Shown piece by piece: positions 1-7,382 of a stretch of 64,000 nt of DNA. Numbering within the stretch: the first letter of the stretch is position 1; each line of letters starts with the position of its first letter. A model generated the notes under the pieces. That model worked only from the letters and a program-made list of their open reading frames with translations, made no database searches and was not told the origin of the DNA. The position numbers and the translations under genes are program-made. Source of the DNA: JAWVYT01 sp046483065. GTDB taxonomy: Bacteria; Gemmatimonadota; Gemmatimonadetes; Longimicrobiales; RSA9. The stretch lies in assembly GCA_046483065.1 (NCBI GenBank), contig JAWODW010000031.1:42075-106074 (forward strand), given 5' to 3'.

Positions 1-1781
1 AGTCGGCCCGGGTAAGGGTCGAGGACGCCGACGGCTGTCCCCGGTACATCGGTGTGGTCATCGAGGGTGTGGAGGTGGGCCCGTCGCCGGCGTGGCTGGC
101 GGGGAGACTGCGGGCCATCGGGCAGCGTCCCATCAACAACGTAGTGGACGCCACCAACTACGCCCTCCACGAGCTGGGACAGCCGCTGCACGCCTTCGAC
201 CTGGACCTCCTGAAGGGGCCGGCCATCGTGGTCCGCCGGGCCGAGGCCGGGGAGACCATCACCACGCTGGATGACATGGACCGCACGCTCGACCCCACCA
301 TGCTGGTGATCGCCGACGCCGAGGACCCGGTGGCGGTGGCCGGGGTCATGGGCGGCGCCCACAGCGAGGTCTCCGAGGGGACCACGCGGGTGCTCCTGGA
401 GTGCGCCTACTTCGACCCGAAGACGGTCCGTCGGACGGCCCGGGCGCTGGGGCTCTCGACGGACGCCAGCTACCGTTTCGAGCGGGGCACGGACATCGAC
501 GGGATGGAGCGGGCTGCGCACCGGGCCGTGGAGCTGATCCAGGCGCTGGCCGGCGGCCGGGTCCAGGAGGAGGCGATGGACGTGTACCCGTCGCCCGAGC
601 CGCCGCCCGTGGTCCGGGTCCGACCCGATCGGGTGGAGCGGGTCCTGGGCGAGGCCATTGACGCCGACACCATCGAGGAGCTGCTGACCCACATCGGGTT
701 CGAGCTCCACGAGCGAGGCGACCCCGCGCTGGCCTTCCTCGTGCCCGGGTTCCGGGGCCACGACGTGACCCGGGAGGTGGACCTCATCGAGGAGGTGGCC
801 CGTCGCTACGGCTACGACCGGTTCGACGAGGCGCTCCAGCCCTACCGTCCCACGGCCGTCCCCGAGGCGCCCCTGTCCGCGCTGGAGGACGCGCTCCGGG
901 ACTTCTTCGTGGGCCGTGGGCTCCTGGAGGCCCGGAGCATCCCCATGGCGCCAAAGGGGGCCGGCACCGTGGAGCTGCTCCGGCCCCTCTCCGCGGAGGA
1001 GAGCATGCTTCGCTCCACGCTGGCCCACGGGCTGGTCCGGGCGGCGGAGGTGAACATGGCCCGGGGCGTACGGGACGTCCGTCTCTTCGAGCTGGGCACC
1101 ACCTTCCACCGTTCGGATGAGACCGTCCCCGACGAGGAGACCCGGGCCGGGGCGCTGCTGACCGGCGCCATCCGTCCGGCGCACTGGAGCGATGAGGCCC
1201 GGGACTACGACCTCTGGGACGTGAGGGGGCTGGCCGAGGCCCTGGCCGACGTCCTGGGCGGCGGCAGCGTGGAGCCGCTGGGGGACAGGGACGCCGGCAC
1301 GCTGGCGCTGCCCGGGACGCTGGCGCCGGAGGCTCGCCTGGGCATCCGCCGGGATGGCGAGCTGGTAGGCGTGGCCGGTCGGGTCGCGGCCGCCGCCATC
1401 GACGCGCCGGCGTGGGCGGCTCCGGCCTTTGTGGTGGAGGTCCGGCTCACGGACGCCATGACGCGGGGCGAGCGGCCGGCCCTGACCACGCTGCCGACGC
1501 AGCCGGCCATCGACCGGGACCTGGCGCTCCTGGTCCCGACGTCTCTACCGGCCGCGGAGGTGGCCGCCACGATCCGGGAGTCGGCCGGGGATCTGCTGGA
1601 AGCGCTCGAGGTGTTCGATGTCTACACCGGCGAGGGCGTGGCCGACGGGATCCGGAGCATCGCCTACCGACTGGTATTCCGACACCCGGAGCGTACCTTG
1701 AAGGACGAGGAGGTCGACCGGGCGGTCGACCGGGTGCTGGAACGACTGAAGGATGCCTACGGTGTCGAACGACGGACCTGA
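1..1781 (+). CDS. pheT: Phenylalanyl-tRNA synthetase beta subunit (5' end missing)
   Basis: This is the C-terminal three quarters of PheT, the beta subunit of the alpha2-beta2 enzyme that charges tRNA-Phe. The frame is open from base 3 and continues upstream of the window, so the GTG at 54 is internal. Family beta subunits are about 800 residues and about 590 are present here. Visible parts, in order, are the B3/B4 editing core with INNVVDATNYALHELGQPLHAFD-type sequence near the start, the B5 domain, the degenerate synthetase core, and a C-terminal anticodon-binding FDX-ACB domain that begins around IDRDLALLVP and ends near YGVERRT. The next gene starts 29 bases inside its 3' end, which points to translational coupling. 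pheS is presumably just upstream, outside the window. Confidence 0.95.
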   Translation, partial: SARVRVEDADGCPRYIGVVIEGVEVGPSPAWLAGRLRAIGQRPINNVVDATNYALHELGQPLHAFDLDLLKGPAIVVRRAEAGETITTLDDMDRTLDPTMLVIADAEDPVAVAGVMGGAHSEVSEGTTRVLLECAYFDPKTVRRTARALGLSTDASYRFERGTDIDGMERAAHRAVELIQALAGGRVQEEAMDVYPSPEPPPVVRVRPDRVERVLGEAIDADTIEELLTHIGFELHERGDPALAFLVPGFRGHDVTREVDLIEEVARRYGYDRFDEALQPYRPTAVPEAPLSALEDALRDFFVGRGLLEARSIPMAPKGAGTVELLRPLSAEESMLRSTLAHGLVRAAEVNMARGVRDVRLFELGTTFHRSDETVPDEETRAGALLTGAIRPAHWSDEARDYDLWDVRGLAEALADVLGGGSVEPLGDRDAGTLALPGTLAPEARLGIRRDGELVGVAGRVAAAAIDAPAWAAPAFVVEVRLTDAMTRGERPALTTLPTQPAIDRDLALLVPTSLPAAEVAATIRESAGDLLEALEVFDVYTGEGVADGIRSIAYRLVFRHPERTLKDEEVDRAVDRVLERLKDAYGVERRT

Positions 1782-2079
1782 CGCGCAGGGCAACGGCACG
1801 CTGCCGGAGGACTTCGTCCGGCTGGAGGCATCGGTACGCGCGCTCCTCGAGCAGCTGGCCGGGTACCGGGCCCGTGCGCGGCAGGCGGAGGAGAAGAGCG
1901 CCGAGCTGAAGAAGACGCTCCGGGACGTGAGCAGCGGGGCGCTGGACCCCATGAAGCTGCGGGAAGGGATGCGGAAGCTGGAGGCGGAGAACGAGGAGCT
2001 GCGGCGCAGGATGGTGGAGGCCCAGGACCGGGTGCGGCGGCTGGTGGCCCGCTTCGACTTCCTACGGGAGGAGATGTGA
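1753..2079 (+). CDS. Small coiled-coil protein upstream of zapA
   Basis: This 108-residue protein of unknown family starts at ATG 1753, inside the last 29 bases of pheT. It is almost entirely charged helix: from about residue 20 to the end it is rich in E, K, R, L and A with heptad-like spacing (for example LRDVSSG, MRKLEAENEELRRRM, RLVARFDFL). No signal peptide or membrane segment is visible. Its stop overlaps the zapA start as ATGTGA. The position directly before zapA and the small coiled-coil form recall ZapB-like division factors, but that is inference from context only. A start further downstream is possible because the overlap with pheT is long. Confidence 0.75.
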   Translation: MPTVSNDGPDAQGNGTLPEDFVRLEASVRALLEQLAGYRARARQAEEKSAELKKTLRDVSSGALDPMKLREGMRKLEAENEELRRRMVEAQDRVRRLVARFDFLREEM

Positions 2080-2393
2080 ACGAAGAAGCGCGTACGGTCA
2101 CGCGGGTGGAGATCGCCGGGGACGAGTACACCATCCGGTCGGAAGCTCCGGCCGAGCATGTCCGGGACTGTGCCCGGTACGTGAACGAGACCATCCGAGA
2201 GATCATGTCGCAGGGCCGGCTGGTGGAGGCCCACAAGGCGGCCATCCTGGCCGCCATGGCGCTCGCCGACCAGCTCTTCCAGTCGCGGGAGGAGGTGGAA
2301 ACGCTGCGGCAGGAGCTGACGGAGAAGTCGGCGCGGCTCCTGGCGGAGATCGAAGAGACGGCCGCGGCGTCGGACCTTGCATCCGCCGACTGA
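2076..2393 (+). CDS. zapA: Cell division protein ZapA
   Basis: ZapA is a small cytoplasmic protein that binds FtsZ and bundles its protofilaments at the division ring. The 105 residues match the usual length (about 100). The N-terminal part (TRVEIAGDEYTIRSEAPAEH) is the globular head with its G-x-x-Y-x-I/L-R pattern. The middle holds the conserved AHKAAILAAMALADQLF helix, and the rest is a coiled-coil stalk ending in an acidic tail. The GTG start at 2076 overlaps the preceding stop by 4 bases. Its last 17 codons contain a candidate promoter (2377-2406) for the downstream leader and rny. Confidence 0.88.
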   Translation: MNEEARTVTRVEIAGDEYTIRSEAPAEHVRDCARYVNETIREIMSQGRLVEAHKAAILAAMALADQLFQSREEVETLRQELTEKSARLLAEIEETAAASDLASAD

Positions 2394-2406
2394 CCGGACC
2401 TAGCTT
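2377..2406 (+). promoter_or_regulatory. Candidate sigma70-type promoter for rny leader
   Basis: TTGCAT at 2377-2382 and TAGCTT at 2401-2406 are separated by 18 bases. It lies in the 3' end of zapA. The predicted start near 2412-2414 coincides with the beginning of a foldable leader, which strengthens the call. Confidence 0.5.
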
Positions 2407-2411
2407 GCCAC

Positions 2412-2498
2412 ATTCCGGCAGTGGGTCTGCCGGTCCGCCGGGCGCGGTGATCCCGGCGGGGAATCATGCTGCCTTCCAAGGCGCTTCGCGCCTTTCTT
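2412..2498 (+). promoter_or_regulatory. Structured leader RNA with terminator-like hairpin before rny
   Basis: The sequence can fold into a compact three-way junction. P1 is ATTCC (2412-2416) with GGAAT (2460-2464). P2 is GGCA (2417-2420) with TGCC (2428-2431). P3 is CCGCCGGG (2435-2442) with CCCGGCGG (2452-2459). Downstream, AAGGCGC (2478-2484) and GCGCCTT (2488-2494) form a hairpin followed by TTTCTT-like bases, then GGAG (2499-2502) and the rny start. This is the order expected of a cis-regulatory RNA. It matches no riboswitch class that I recognise. Confidence 0.4.
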
Positions 2499-2510
2499 GG
2501 AGTCGCCCAT

Positions 2511-4064
2511 ATGGACAACCTCATCATGGTGGCGGTCGCCGCCGTTGTCGGCCTGTTTCTGGGCTGGCTCGGTGAACGGCTCCGGCTGCGCAATGCACGA
2601 GGCGGAGCCGAAGGGGAGGCGGAGCGCATCCTCGAGACGGCGAAGGACGACGCCGACCGGATGCGGAAGGCCGCGGAGCTGGAAGGCCGCGAGACCGCGG
2701 TCAAGATCCGGGAGGAGTGGGAACGGGAAGAAGATCGGCGGCGCGAGGAGCTGGAGCGCGCCGAGGCCCGGCTCGACGAGCGCCGGAGCAACCTGGACCG
2801 CAAGTACGAAACACTGGAGGAGCGAGAAGCGGCGCTGGAGAAGCGCGAGGAGGCGCTGAAACACCGAGCGCGGCAGCTCGACGAGGCCGAAGAGGCGGCC
2901 CGGGAACAGGAGCAGGAGGCGCGCAAGAAGCTGGAAGCGCTGGCCGGGATGTCGGCCGATGCGGCGAAGAAGGAATTGATCGGCCGCCTGGAGGACGAGG
3001 CCCGGTCCGAGGCCGCCAACACCATCCGGGAGATCAAGGACGAGGCGAAGCGGGAGGCCGAGCGCGAGGCGAAGAACATCATCGGGCTGGCCATCCAGCG
3101 GGTTGCCGCCGATCATACGGCCGAGAGCGTGGTCAGCGTGGTCCAGCTGCCGTCGGACGAGATGAAGGGCCGGATCATCGGCCGGGAAGGTCGGAACATC
3201 CGCGCCTTCGAGCAGGAGACGGGGATCGACGTGATCATCGATGACACGCCGGAGGCGGTGGTCCTGTCGGGTTTCGACCCGATCCGTCGGGAGGTGGGTC
3301 GCATCGCCATGGAGAAGCTGGTGGCGGACGGCCGGATCCACCCGGGTCGCATCGAGGAGCTGGTGGCGAAGAGTCGCGAAGAGGTCGAGGCGTCCATGAT
3401 CAAGGCGGCCGAGGAGGTCCTCTACGAGCTGGGGATTCATGGCGTCGCCGACGAGATCGTGAAGGTCCTGGGTCGGCTCAAGTTCCGGACCTCGTACGGC
3501 CAGAACCAGCTGCTCCACTCGCAGGAAGTGGCGCTCCTGGCCGGCAACATGGCGCTGGAGATGGGGCTCGACGCCCAGATGGCGAAGCGGATGGGCCTCC
3601 TCCACGATGTGGGGAAGGGTCTCACCCACGAGCAGGAAGGCACCCACGTGGAGCTCGGCTACGACCTGTGCAAGCGACACAGGGAGCCCGACCCGGTGCT
3701 GAACGCCATCAAGGCGCACCACGACGAGGAGCCGCACCGGTATCCGGAGACGTTCCTCGTCACCGCCGCCGACGCCATCAGCGGGGCACGCCCCGGAGCG
3801 CGCCGGGAGATGTTCGAGACGTACGTGAAGCGCCTGGAGAAGCTCGAGGAGATCGCCAAGGGTTTCGATGGCGTGGAGCGGTGCTTCGCGATTCAGGCGG
3901 GCCGCGAGGTCCGGGTCATGGTGGACCCGGACAAGGCCCGGGACAATGACATGGCGCAGATGAGCGAGAGGATCGCCCGGACGCTGGAAGAAGAGCTCCA
4001 GTACCCGGGTCAGATCAAGGTGGTGGTGATCCGGGAGACCCGGGCGGTGGATTTCGCGCGGTAA
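2511..4064 (+). CDS. rny: Ribonuclease Y
   Basis: RNase Y is a membrane-anchored endoribonuclease that starts mRNA decay. The 517 residues match the family (about 520). Residues 3-22 (LIMVAVAAVVGLFLGWLGER) are the membrane anchor. About residues 30-190 are a long charged coiled coil. A KH domain follows (MKGRIIGREGRNIRAFE). The catalytic HD domain includes LLHSQEVALLAG, LLHDVGKG and IKAHHDEE, so the metal-binding His-Asp pair is present. ATG 2511 is chosen because the anchor starts immediately after it and GGAG lies 8 bases upstream. An in-frame ATG at 2466 would add 15 residues read from the structured leader. Confidence 0.93.
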   Translation: MDNLIMVAVAAVVGLFLGWLGERLRLRNARGGAEGEAERILETAKDDADRMRKAAELEGRETAVKIREEWEREEDRRREELERAEARLDERRSNLDRKYETLEEREAALEKREEALKHRARQLDEAEEAAREQEQEARKKLEALAGMSADAAKKELIGRLEDEARSEAANTIREIKDEAKREAEREAKNIIGLAIQRVAADHTAESVVSVVQLPSDEMKGRIIGREGRNIRAFEQETGIDVIIDDTPEAVVLSGFDPIRREVGRIAMEKLVADGRIHPGRIEELVAKSREEVEASMIKAAEEVLYELGIHGVADEIVKVLGRLKFRTSYGQNQLLHSQEVALLAGNMALEMGLDAQMAKRMGLLHDVGKGLTHEQEGTHVELGYDLCKRHREPDPVLNAIKAHHDEEPHRYPETFLVTAADAISGARPGARREMFETYVKRLEKLEEIAKGFDGVERCFAIQAGREVRVMVDPDKARDNDMAQMSERIARTLEEELQYPGQIKVVVIRETRAVDFAR

Positions 4065-4066
4065 GA

Positions 4067-4102
4067 AGAAACAACAACAAACAACCAACAACAACAAACA
4101 AC
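4067..4102 (+). repeat. A/C-only low-complexity tract in the folD leader
   Basis: Between rny and folD, bases 4067-4102 are almost purely A and C, built of CAA and CAAA units, in a genome that is otherwise strongly G+C. The strand has essentially no G in this stretch, so the RNA should be unstructured. It sits just upstream of the folD ribosome binding region (AAGGGCGG near 4106). Confidence 0.8.
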
Positions 4103-4122
4103 CTTAAGGGCGGTAGATAGAT

Positions 4123-5040
4123 ATGGCGAAGATCATTGATGGGCGGGCGCTGGCGAAAGAGATGCGGGAGGAGATCCGGGAGGGTGCGGAGGCCCTCTTC
4201 GAGGAGACGGGTGTGAAGCCGGGGCTGGCCACGGTGCTGGTGGGCGCCGATCCCGCGAGCGAGCAGTACGTGCGGATGAAGGGGAAGGCCGCCGACAAGG
4301 CGGGGTTCAACTCGCGACAGATCACGATGTCGGGCGACACGCCACACGAAGAGCTGCTGGGCGTGGTGGAAGGGCTGAACGCGGACCCCGAGATCCACGG
4401 GATCCTGGTCCAGCTCCCGCTCCCCGACCAGATCGATGAGGACGAGATCATCCGGGCCATCGACCCGGAGAAGGACGTGGACGGGTTCCATCCCGTGAAC
4501 GTGGGCCGTCTCTCCATCGGCGACCCCGAGGTGCTGGCGCCGTGCACCCCCGCGGGCATCGTGGAGATGCTGGTCCGGAACGGCTACGACCCGTCGGGCA
4601 AGCATGTGGTGGTGGTGGGCCGCTCCAACATCGTGGGGAAGCCGCTGGCGCTGCTCCTGCTCCGGAAAGCCCGGGGCGGCAACGCCACCGTGACGGTGGC
4701 CCACAGCCGGACCGCGGATCTGGGCGGCATGACTCGCCAGGCCGATATCGTGGTGGCCGCCGTCGGCCGCCCGAACACCGTCACGAAGGAGATGGTGAAG
4801 GAAGGCGTGGTGGTCATCGACGTGGGCTCCAACAAGGTGGATGATCCCACCGACGATCGGGGCTACAAGTGGGTCGGCGACGTGGATTTCGACGGCGTCA
4901 GTGAGGTGGCCGAGGCCATCTCGCCGGTCCCCGGCGGCGTGGGCCCCATGACCATTACCATGCTGATGAAGAACACACTGGAGGCCGCGCAGCGGTCGGT
5001 CCGATCCGCGGAGGCCGCCGAGGGCGCGGGCCCGGCGTGA
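4123..5040 (+). CDS. folD: Bifunctional methylenetetrahydrofolate dehydrogenase/cyclohydrolase
   Basis: FolD interconverts 5,10-methylene-, 5,10-methenyl- and 10-formyl-tetrahydrofolate with NADP, supplying one-carbon units for purines and formyl-Met-tRNA. The 305 residues are close to the family length (about 285-300). Conserved pieces include YVRMKGKAADKAG with the catalytic Lys, GILVQLPLPDQID, DVDGFHPVNVGRL, PCTPAGIVEML, and the dinucleotide-binding VVVGRSNIVGKPLALLLL. The C-terminal PGGVGPMTITMLMKNT motif is intact. ATG 4123 follows the A/C-rich leader. The stop overlaps the xseA GTG by 4 bases. Confidence 0.96.
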   Translation: MAKIIDGRALAKEMREEIREGAEALFEETGVKPGLATVLVGADPASEQYVRMKGKAADKAGFNSRQITMSGDTPHEELLGVVEGLNADPEIHGILVQLPLPDQIDEDEIIRAIDPEKDVDGFHPVNVGRLSIGDPEVLAPCTPAGIVEMLVRNGYDPSGKHVVVVGRSNIVGKPLALLLLRKARGGNATVTVAHSRTADLGGMTRQADIVVAAVGRPNTVTKEMVKEGVVVIDVGSNKVDDPTDDRGYKWVGDVDFDGVSEVAEAISPVPGGVGPMTITMLMKNTLEAAQRSVRSAEAAEGAGPA

Positions 5041-6257
5041 CGGGACCGCTGGACCTGTTCGCCGCCGCCGAGGCGGAGCGGCAGACGCGTCCGGAAGGGG
5101 AAGACGGGCCCGAGGGTGGGGCTCCCCGGACCACATACAGCGTCAGCAACCTCAACCGACTGGTCCGGGAGCTCCTGGACCAGTCGCTGCCGCCATTGTG
5201 GGTGGCGGGTGAGGTCAGCAACTGGAAGCGGTCCGCTGCAGGTCACTGCTACTTCACCCTCAAGGATTCGGACGCCCAGCTCCGGTGCGTCCTTTTCGCC
5301 GGCGACGCGCGTCGGCTGCCCACGGAGCCGGAGGAGGGCATGGCCGTGCGGGCGTTCGGGGCCGTCAGCCTGTACGAGCCCCGGGGCGACTACCAGCTGA
5401 TCGTGCGGGAGCTCGAGGCCAGCGATGCCGGCGGGCTCTGGCGCCTGGCCTTCGAGAAGCTCCGGCGGAAGCTGGAAGCCGAGGGGCTCATGGACCCGGC
5501 CCGGAAGCGGCCGCTGCCACGCTTCCCCCGGCGGGTGGGTGTGGTCACCTCGCCCGTGGGGGCCGCCGTCCACGATGTGATCGAGGTCATCGAGCAGCGG
5601 GCGCCGTGGTGCACCGTGGTGCTGAGCCCGGCCCGGGTGCAGGGCGACGGCGCGGAGCACGAGATCGCCGACGCCATGGCACGGCTGGCGGAGCACGGAG
5701 CCGTGGACGTGATCATCGTGGGCCGGGGCGGCGGGTCGGTGGAAGACCTGTGGGCGTTCAACCGGGAGGAGGTGGCCCGGGCCATCGCCGCGAGCCCGGT
5801 TCCGGTGGTGAGCGCCGTAGGTCACGAGACCGACGTCACCATCGCCGACCTGGTGGCTGACCAACGGGCAGCTGCGCCATCGGCTGCGGCGGAGCGAGTG
5901 GTGCCCGACGGGCAGGAGCTGCGGCGTCAGCTCCGGTTGGCGGCCCGTCGGATCGGCGGCGCTGCGGACCGGCTCCTGGCGGCTCAGCGAAGACGGGTCG
6001 ATGACCTGGCGGCCGACCTGGAGTCGGGGATGGACCGGCTGGTGGAGCGGCGGGCCCGTCGCCTGAACCGGAGCATGGACAAGCTGGAGGCGCTGTCCCC
6101 GCTGGCGGCGCTGAAGCGGGGCTACGCCGTGGCCCTGGACGACGAAGGCCGGCTGCTGCGCCGGACGGAGGATTTCGAGGCGGGAAGCACCTTCCGGCTG
6201 CGCGTCGTGGACGGGCAGGTGGACTGTACCGTAGAGGGGACGGAGCACGATGAGTGA
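5037..6257 (+). CDS. xseA: Exodeoxyribonuclease VII large subunit
   Basis: XseA is the catalytic subunit of exonuclease VII, which degrades single-stranded DNA into short oligonucleotides during repair. The N-terminal OB-fold carries YSVSNLNRLVRELLDQSLPPLWVAGE and SGHCYFTLKD-like sequence (here AAGHCYFTLKD). The catalytic region carries VVTSPVGAAVHDVI, GRGGGSVEDLWAFN and SAVGHETDVTIADLVAD, followed by a helical coiled-coil region and the C-terminal LKRGYAVALDDEG motif. The length of 406 residues is slightly short for the family (about 400-450). The GTG start overlaps folD, and xseB starts 8 bases before its end. Confidence 0.95.
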   Translation: MTGPLDLFAAAEAERQTRPEGEDGPEGGAPRTTYSVSNLNRLVRELLDQSLPPLWVAGEVSNWKRSAAGHCYFTLKDSDAQLRCVLFAGDARRLPTEPEEGMAVRAFGAVSLYEPRGDYQLIVRELEASDAGGLWRLAFEKLRRKLEAEGLMDPARKRPLPRFPRRVGVVTSPVGAAVHDVIEVIEQRAPWCTVVLSPARVQGDGAEHEIADAMARLAEHGAVDVIIVGRGGGSVEDLWAFNREEVARAIAASPVPVVSAVGHETDVTIADLVADQRAAAPSAAAERVVPDGQELRRQLRLAARRIGGAADRLLAAQRRRVDDLAADLESGMDRLVERRARRLNRSMDKLEALSPLAALKRGYAVALDDEGRLLRRTEDFEAGSTFRLRVVDGQVDCTVEGTEHDE

Positions 6258-6489
6258 CGGGAACGGAGAGGTCGGGCTGGAAGCGCGCCTGACGCGGTTG
6301 GAGTCCATCGTGGAGCGGCTGGAGGCGGACGAGCTGGAGCTCCAGGAGGCGCTGGAGCTGTTCGAGGAGGGGATCGGCCACGTGCGCGCGGCCCATACCT
6401 TCCTTGAAGAGAGCCGGCTCCGGGTAGAGAAGCTGGTGGTGGAGATGAACGGCGCGGTGACGGTGGAGCCCCGGGCCGCGGACGAGTGA
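6250..6489 (+). CDS. xseB: Exodeoxyribonuclease VII small subunit
   Basis: XseB binds the helical region of XseA and is needed for exonuclease VII activity. The 79 residues match the usual 70-85. The signature is visible: LEARLTRLESIVERLEADELELQEALELFEEGI, a two-helix coiled coil in the family pattern. It overlaps xseA by 8 bases and the ispA start by 4, so the three are translationally coupled. Confidence 0.92.
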   Translation: MSDGNGEVGLEARLTRLESIVERLEADELELQEALELFEEGIGHVRAAHTFLEESRLRVEKLVVEMNGAVTVEPRAADE

Positions 6490-7382
6490 GCCCGGCAAGG
6501 GTCGACGCCTTCCTGGCCGGCGCGCGAGCGCCCGTCGATGCGGCCCTCGCCGAGGTGGTGCAGGATGCCGGGACGGGACCGCTCCCTGATGCGGTGCGCT
6601 ACGCGCTGGACGCCGGCGGGAAGCGGCTCCGGCCGATCCTGTGCGTGGCCGCGTATCGGGCCGTGGCCGGTGACGTACCGGCGCCGGTCTACCGGCTGGC
6701 AGCGTCGCTGGAGCTGATCCACACGTACTCGTTGATCCACGACGACCTGCCGGGCATGGATGACGACGATGTGCGCCGGGGCCGGCCGGCGACGCACGTG
6801 GCGCAGGGCGAGGCGGTGGCCACCCTGGCGGCGGCGGCGCTGATCCCTCTGGCGGCCCGGGTAGTGCTCGACGCGGGCAGGGACCTGAAGCTGCCCGATG
6901 GGGTACGTCGGGACCTGGTCGGGACCCTGTGCGCCGCTGCGGGCGGCGGTGGGATGGTGGGCGGGCAGGCGCTGGACCTGGAAGCCGAGGGCCGGCAGGT
7001 CACGCTGGACGAGCTGGAGCGGATCCACCGGAAGAAGACGGCCGCGCTGCTTGCTGCTGCCCCGGTCATGGGTGGGCTCGCGGCCGGGGCCGATGACGCG
7101 GCCCGGGACGCGTTCGCAACGTACGGCAGGGCGCTCGGGCTGGCGTTCCAGATCGCAGACGATATCCTGGACGTGACGGGAGACACGGCGGTGCTGGGGA
7201 AGACGGCGGGCCGGGACACGGAGCTGGAGAAGGCCACGTTCCCGGCGCTGGAGGGCCTCGCCGAGGCCCGGGCGCGGGCGAATGCGGAAGTCGGCCGCGC
7301 CCTGGGCGCCCTGGACGCCGACGGGATCCGTTCGGAGGCATTGAGCGCGCTGGCGCGGTTCGCCATCGCGCGGGATCGATAA
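6486..7382 (+). CDS. ispA: Polyprenyl (farnesyl/geranylgeranyl) diphosphate synthase
   Basis: This enzyme condenses isopentenyl diphosphate with allylic diphosphates to make farnesyl or geranylgeranyl diphosphate. The first aspartate-rich motif is HDDLPGMDDDDVRRGRPA (Asp near residue 86) and the second is FQIADDILD. GGKRLRP near residue 40 binds the diphosphate. The 298 residues match IspA/CrtE enzymes. The GTG start at 6486 overlaps xseB. dxs follows with no gap, so the first and a late step of isoprenoid synthesis are in one operon. Chain length cannot be read with confidence from sequence alone. Confidence 0.92.
   Translation: MSPARVDAFLAGARAPVDAALAEVVQDAGTGPLPDAVRYALDAGGKRLRPILCVAAYRAVAGDVPAPVYRLAASLELIHTYSLIHDDLPGMDDDDVRRGRPATHVAQGEAVATLAAAALIPLAARVVLDAGRDLKLPDGVRRDLVGTLCAAAGGGGMVGGQALDLEAEGRQVTLDELERIHRKKTAALLAAAPVMGGLAAGADDAARDAFATYGRALGLAFQIADDILDVTGDTAVLGKTAGRDTELEKATFPALEGLAEARARANAEVGRALGALDADGIRSEALSALARFAIARDR

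Noticed and set aside
2394..2510. 6S RNA next to zapA, by analogy with proteobacterial zapA-ssrS
   Set aside because: The gap is only 117 bases and folds as a three-way junction plus hairpin, not as the long bulged rod of 6S RNA.
2400..4097. 565-codon minus-strand frame opposite rny
   Set aside because: rny is certain from its anchor, KH and HD motifs; the opposite frame is compositional shadow.
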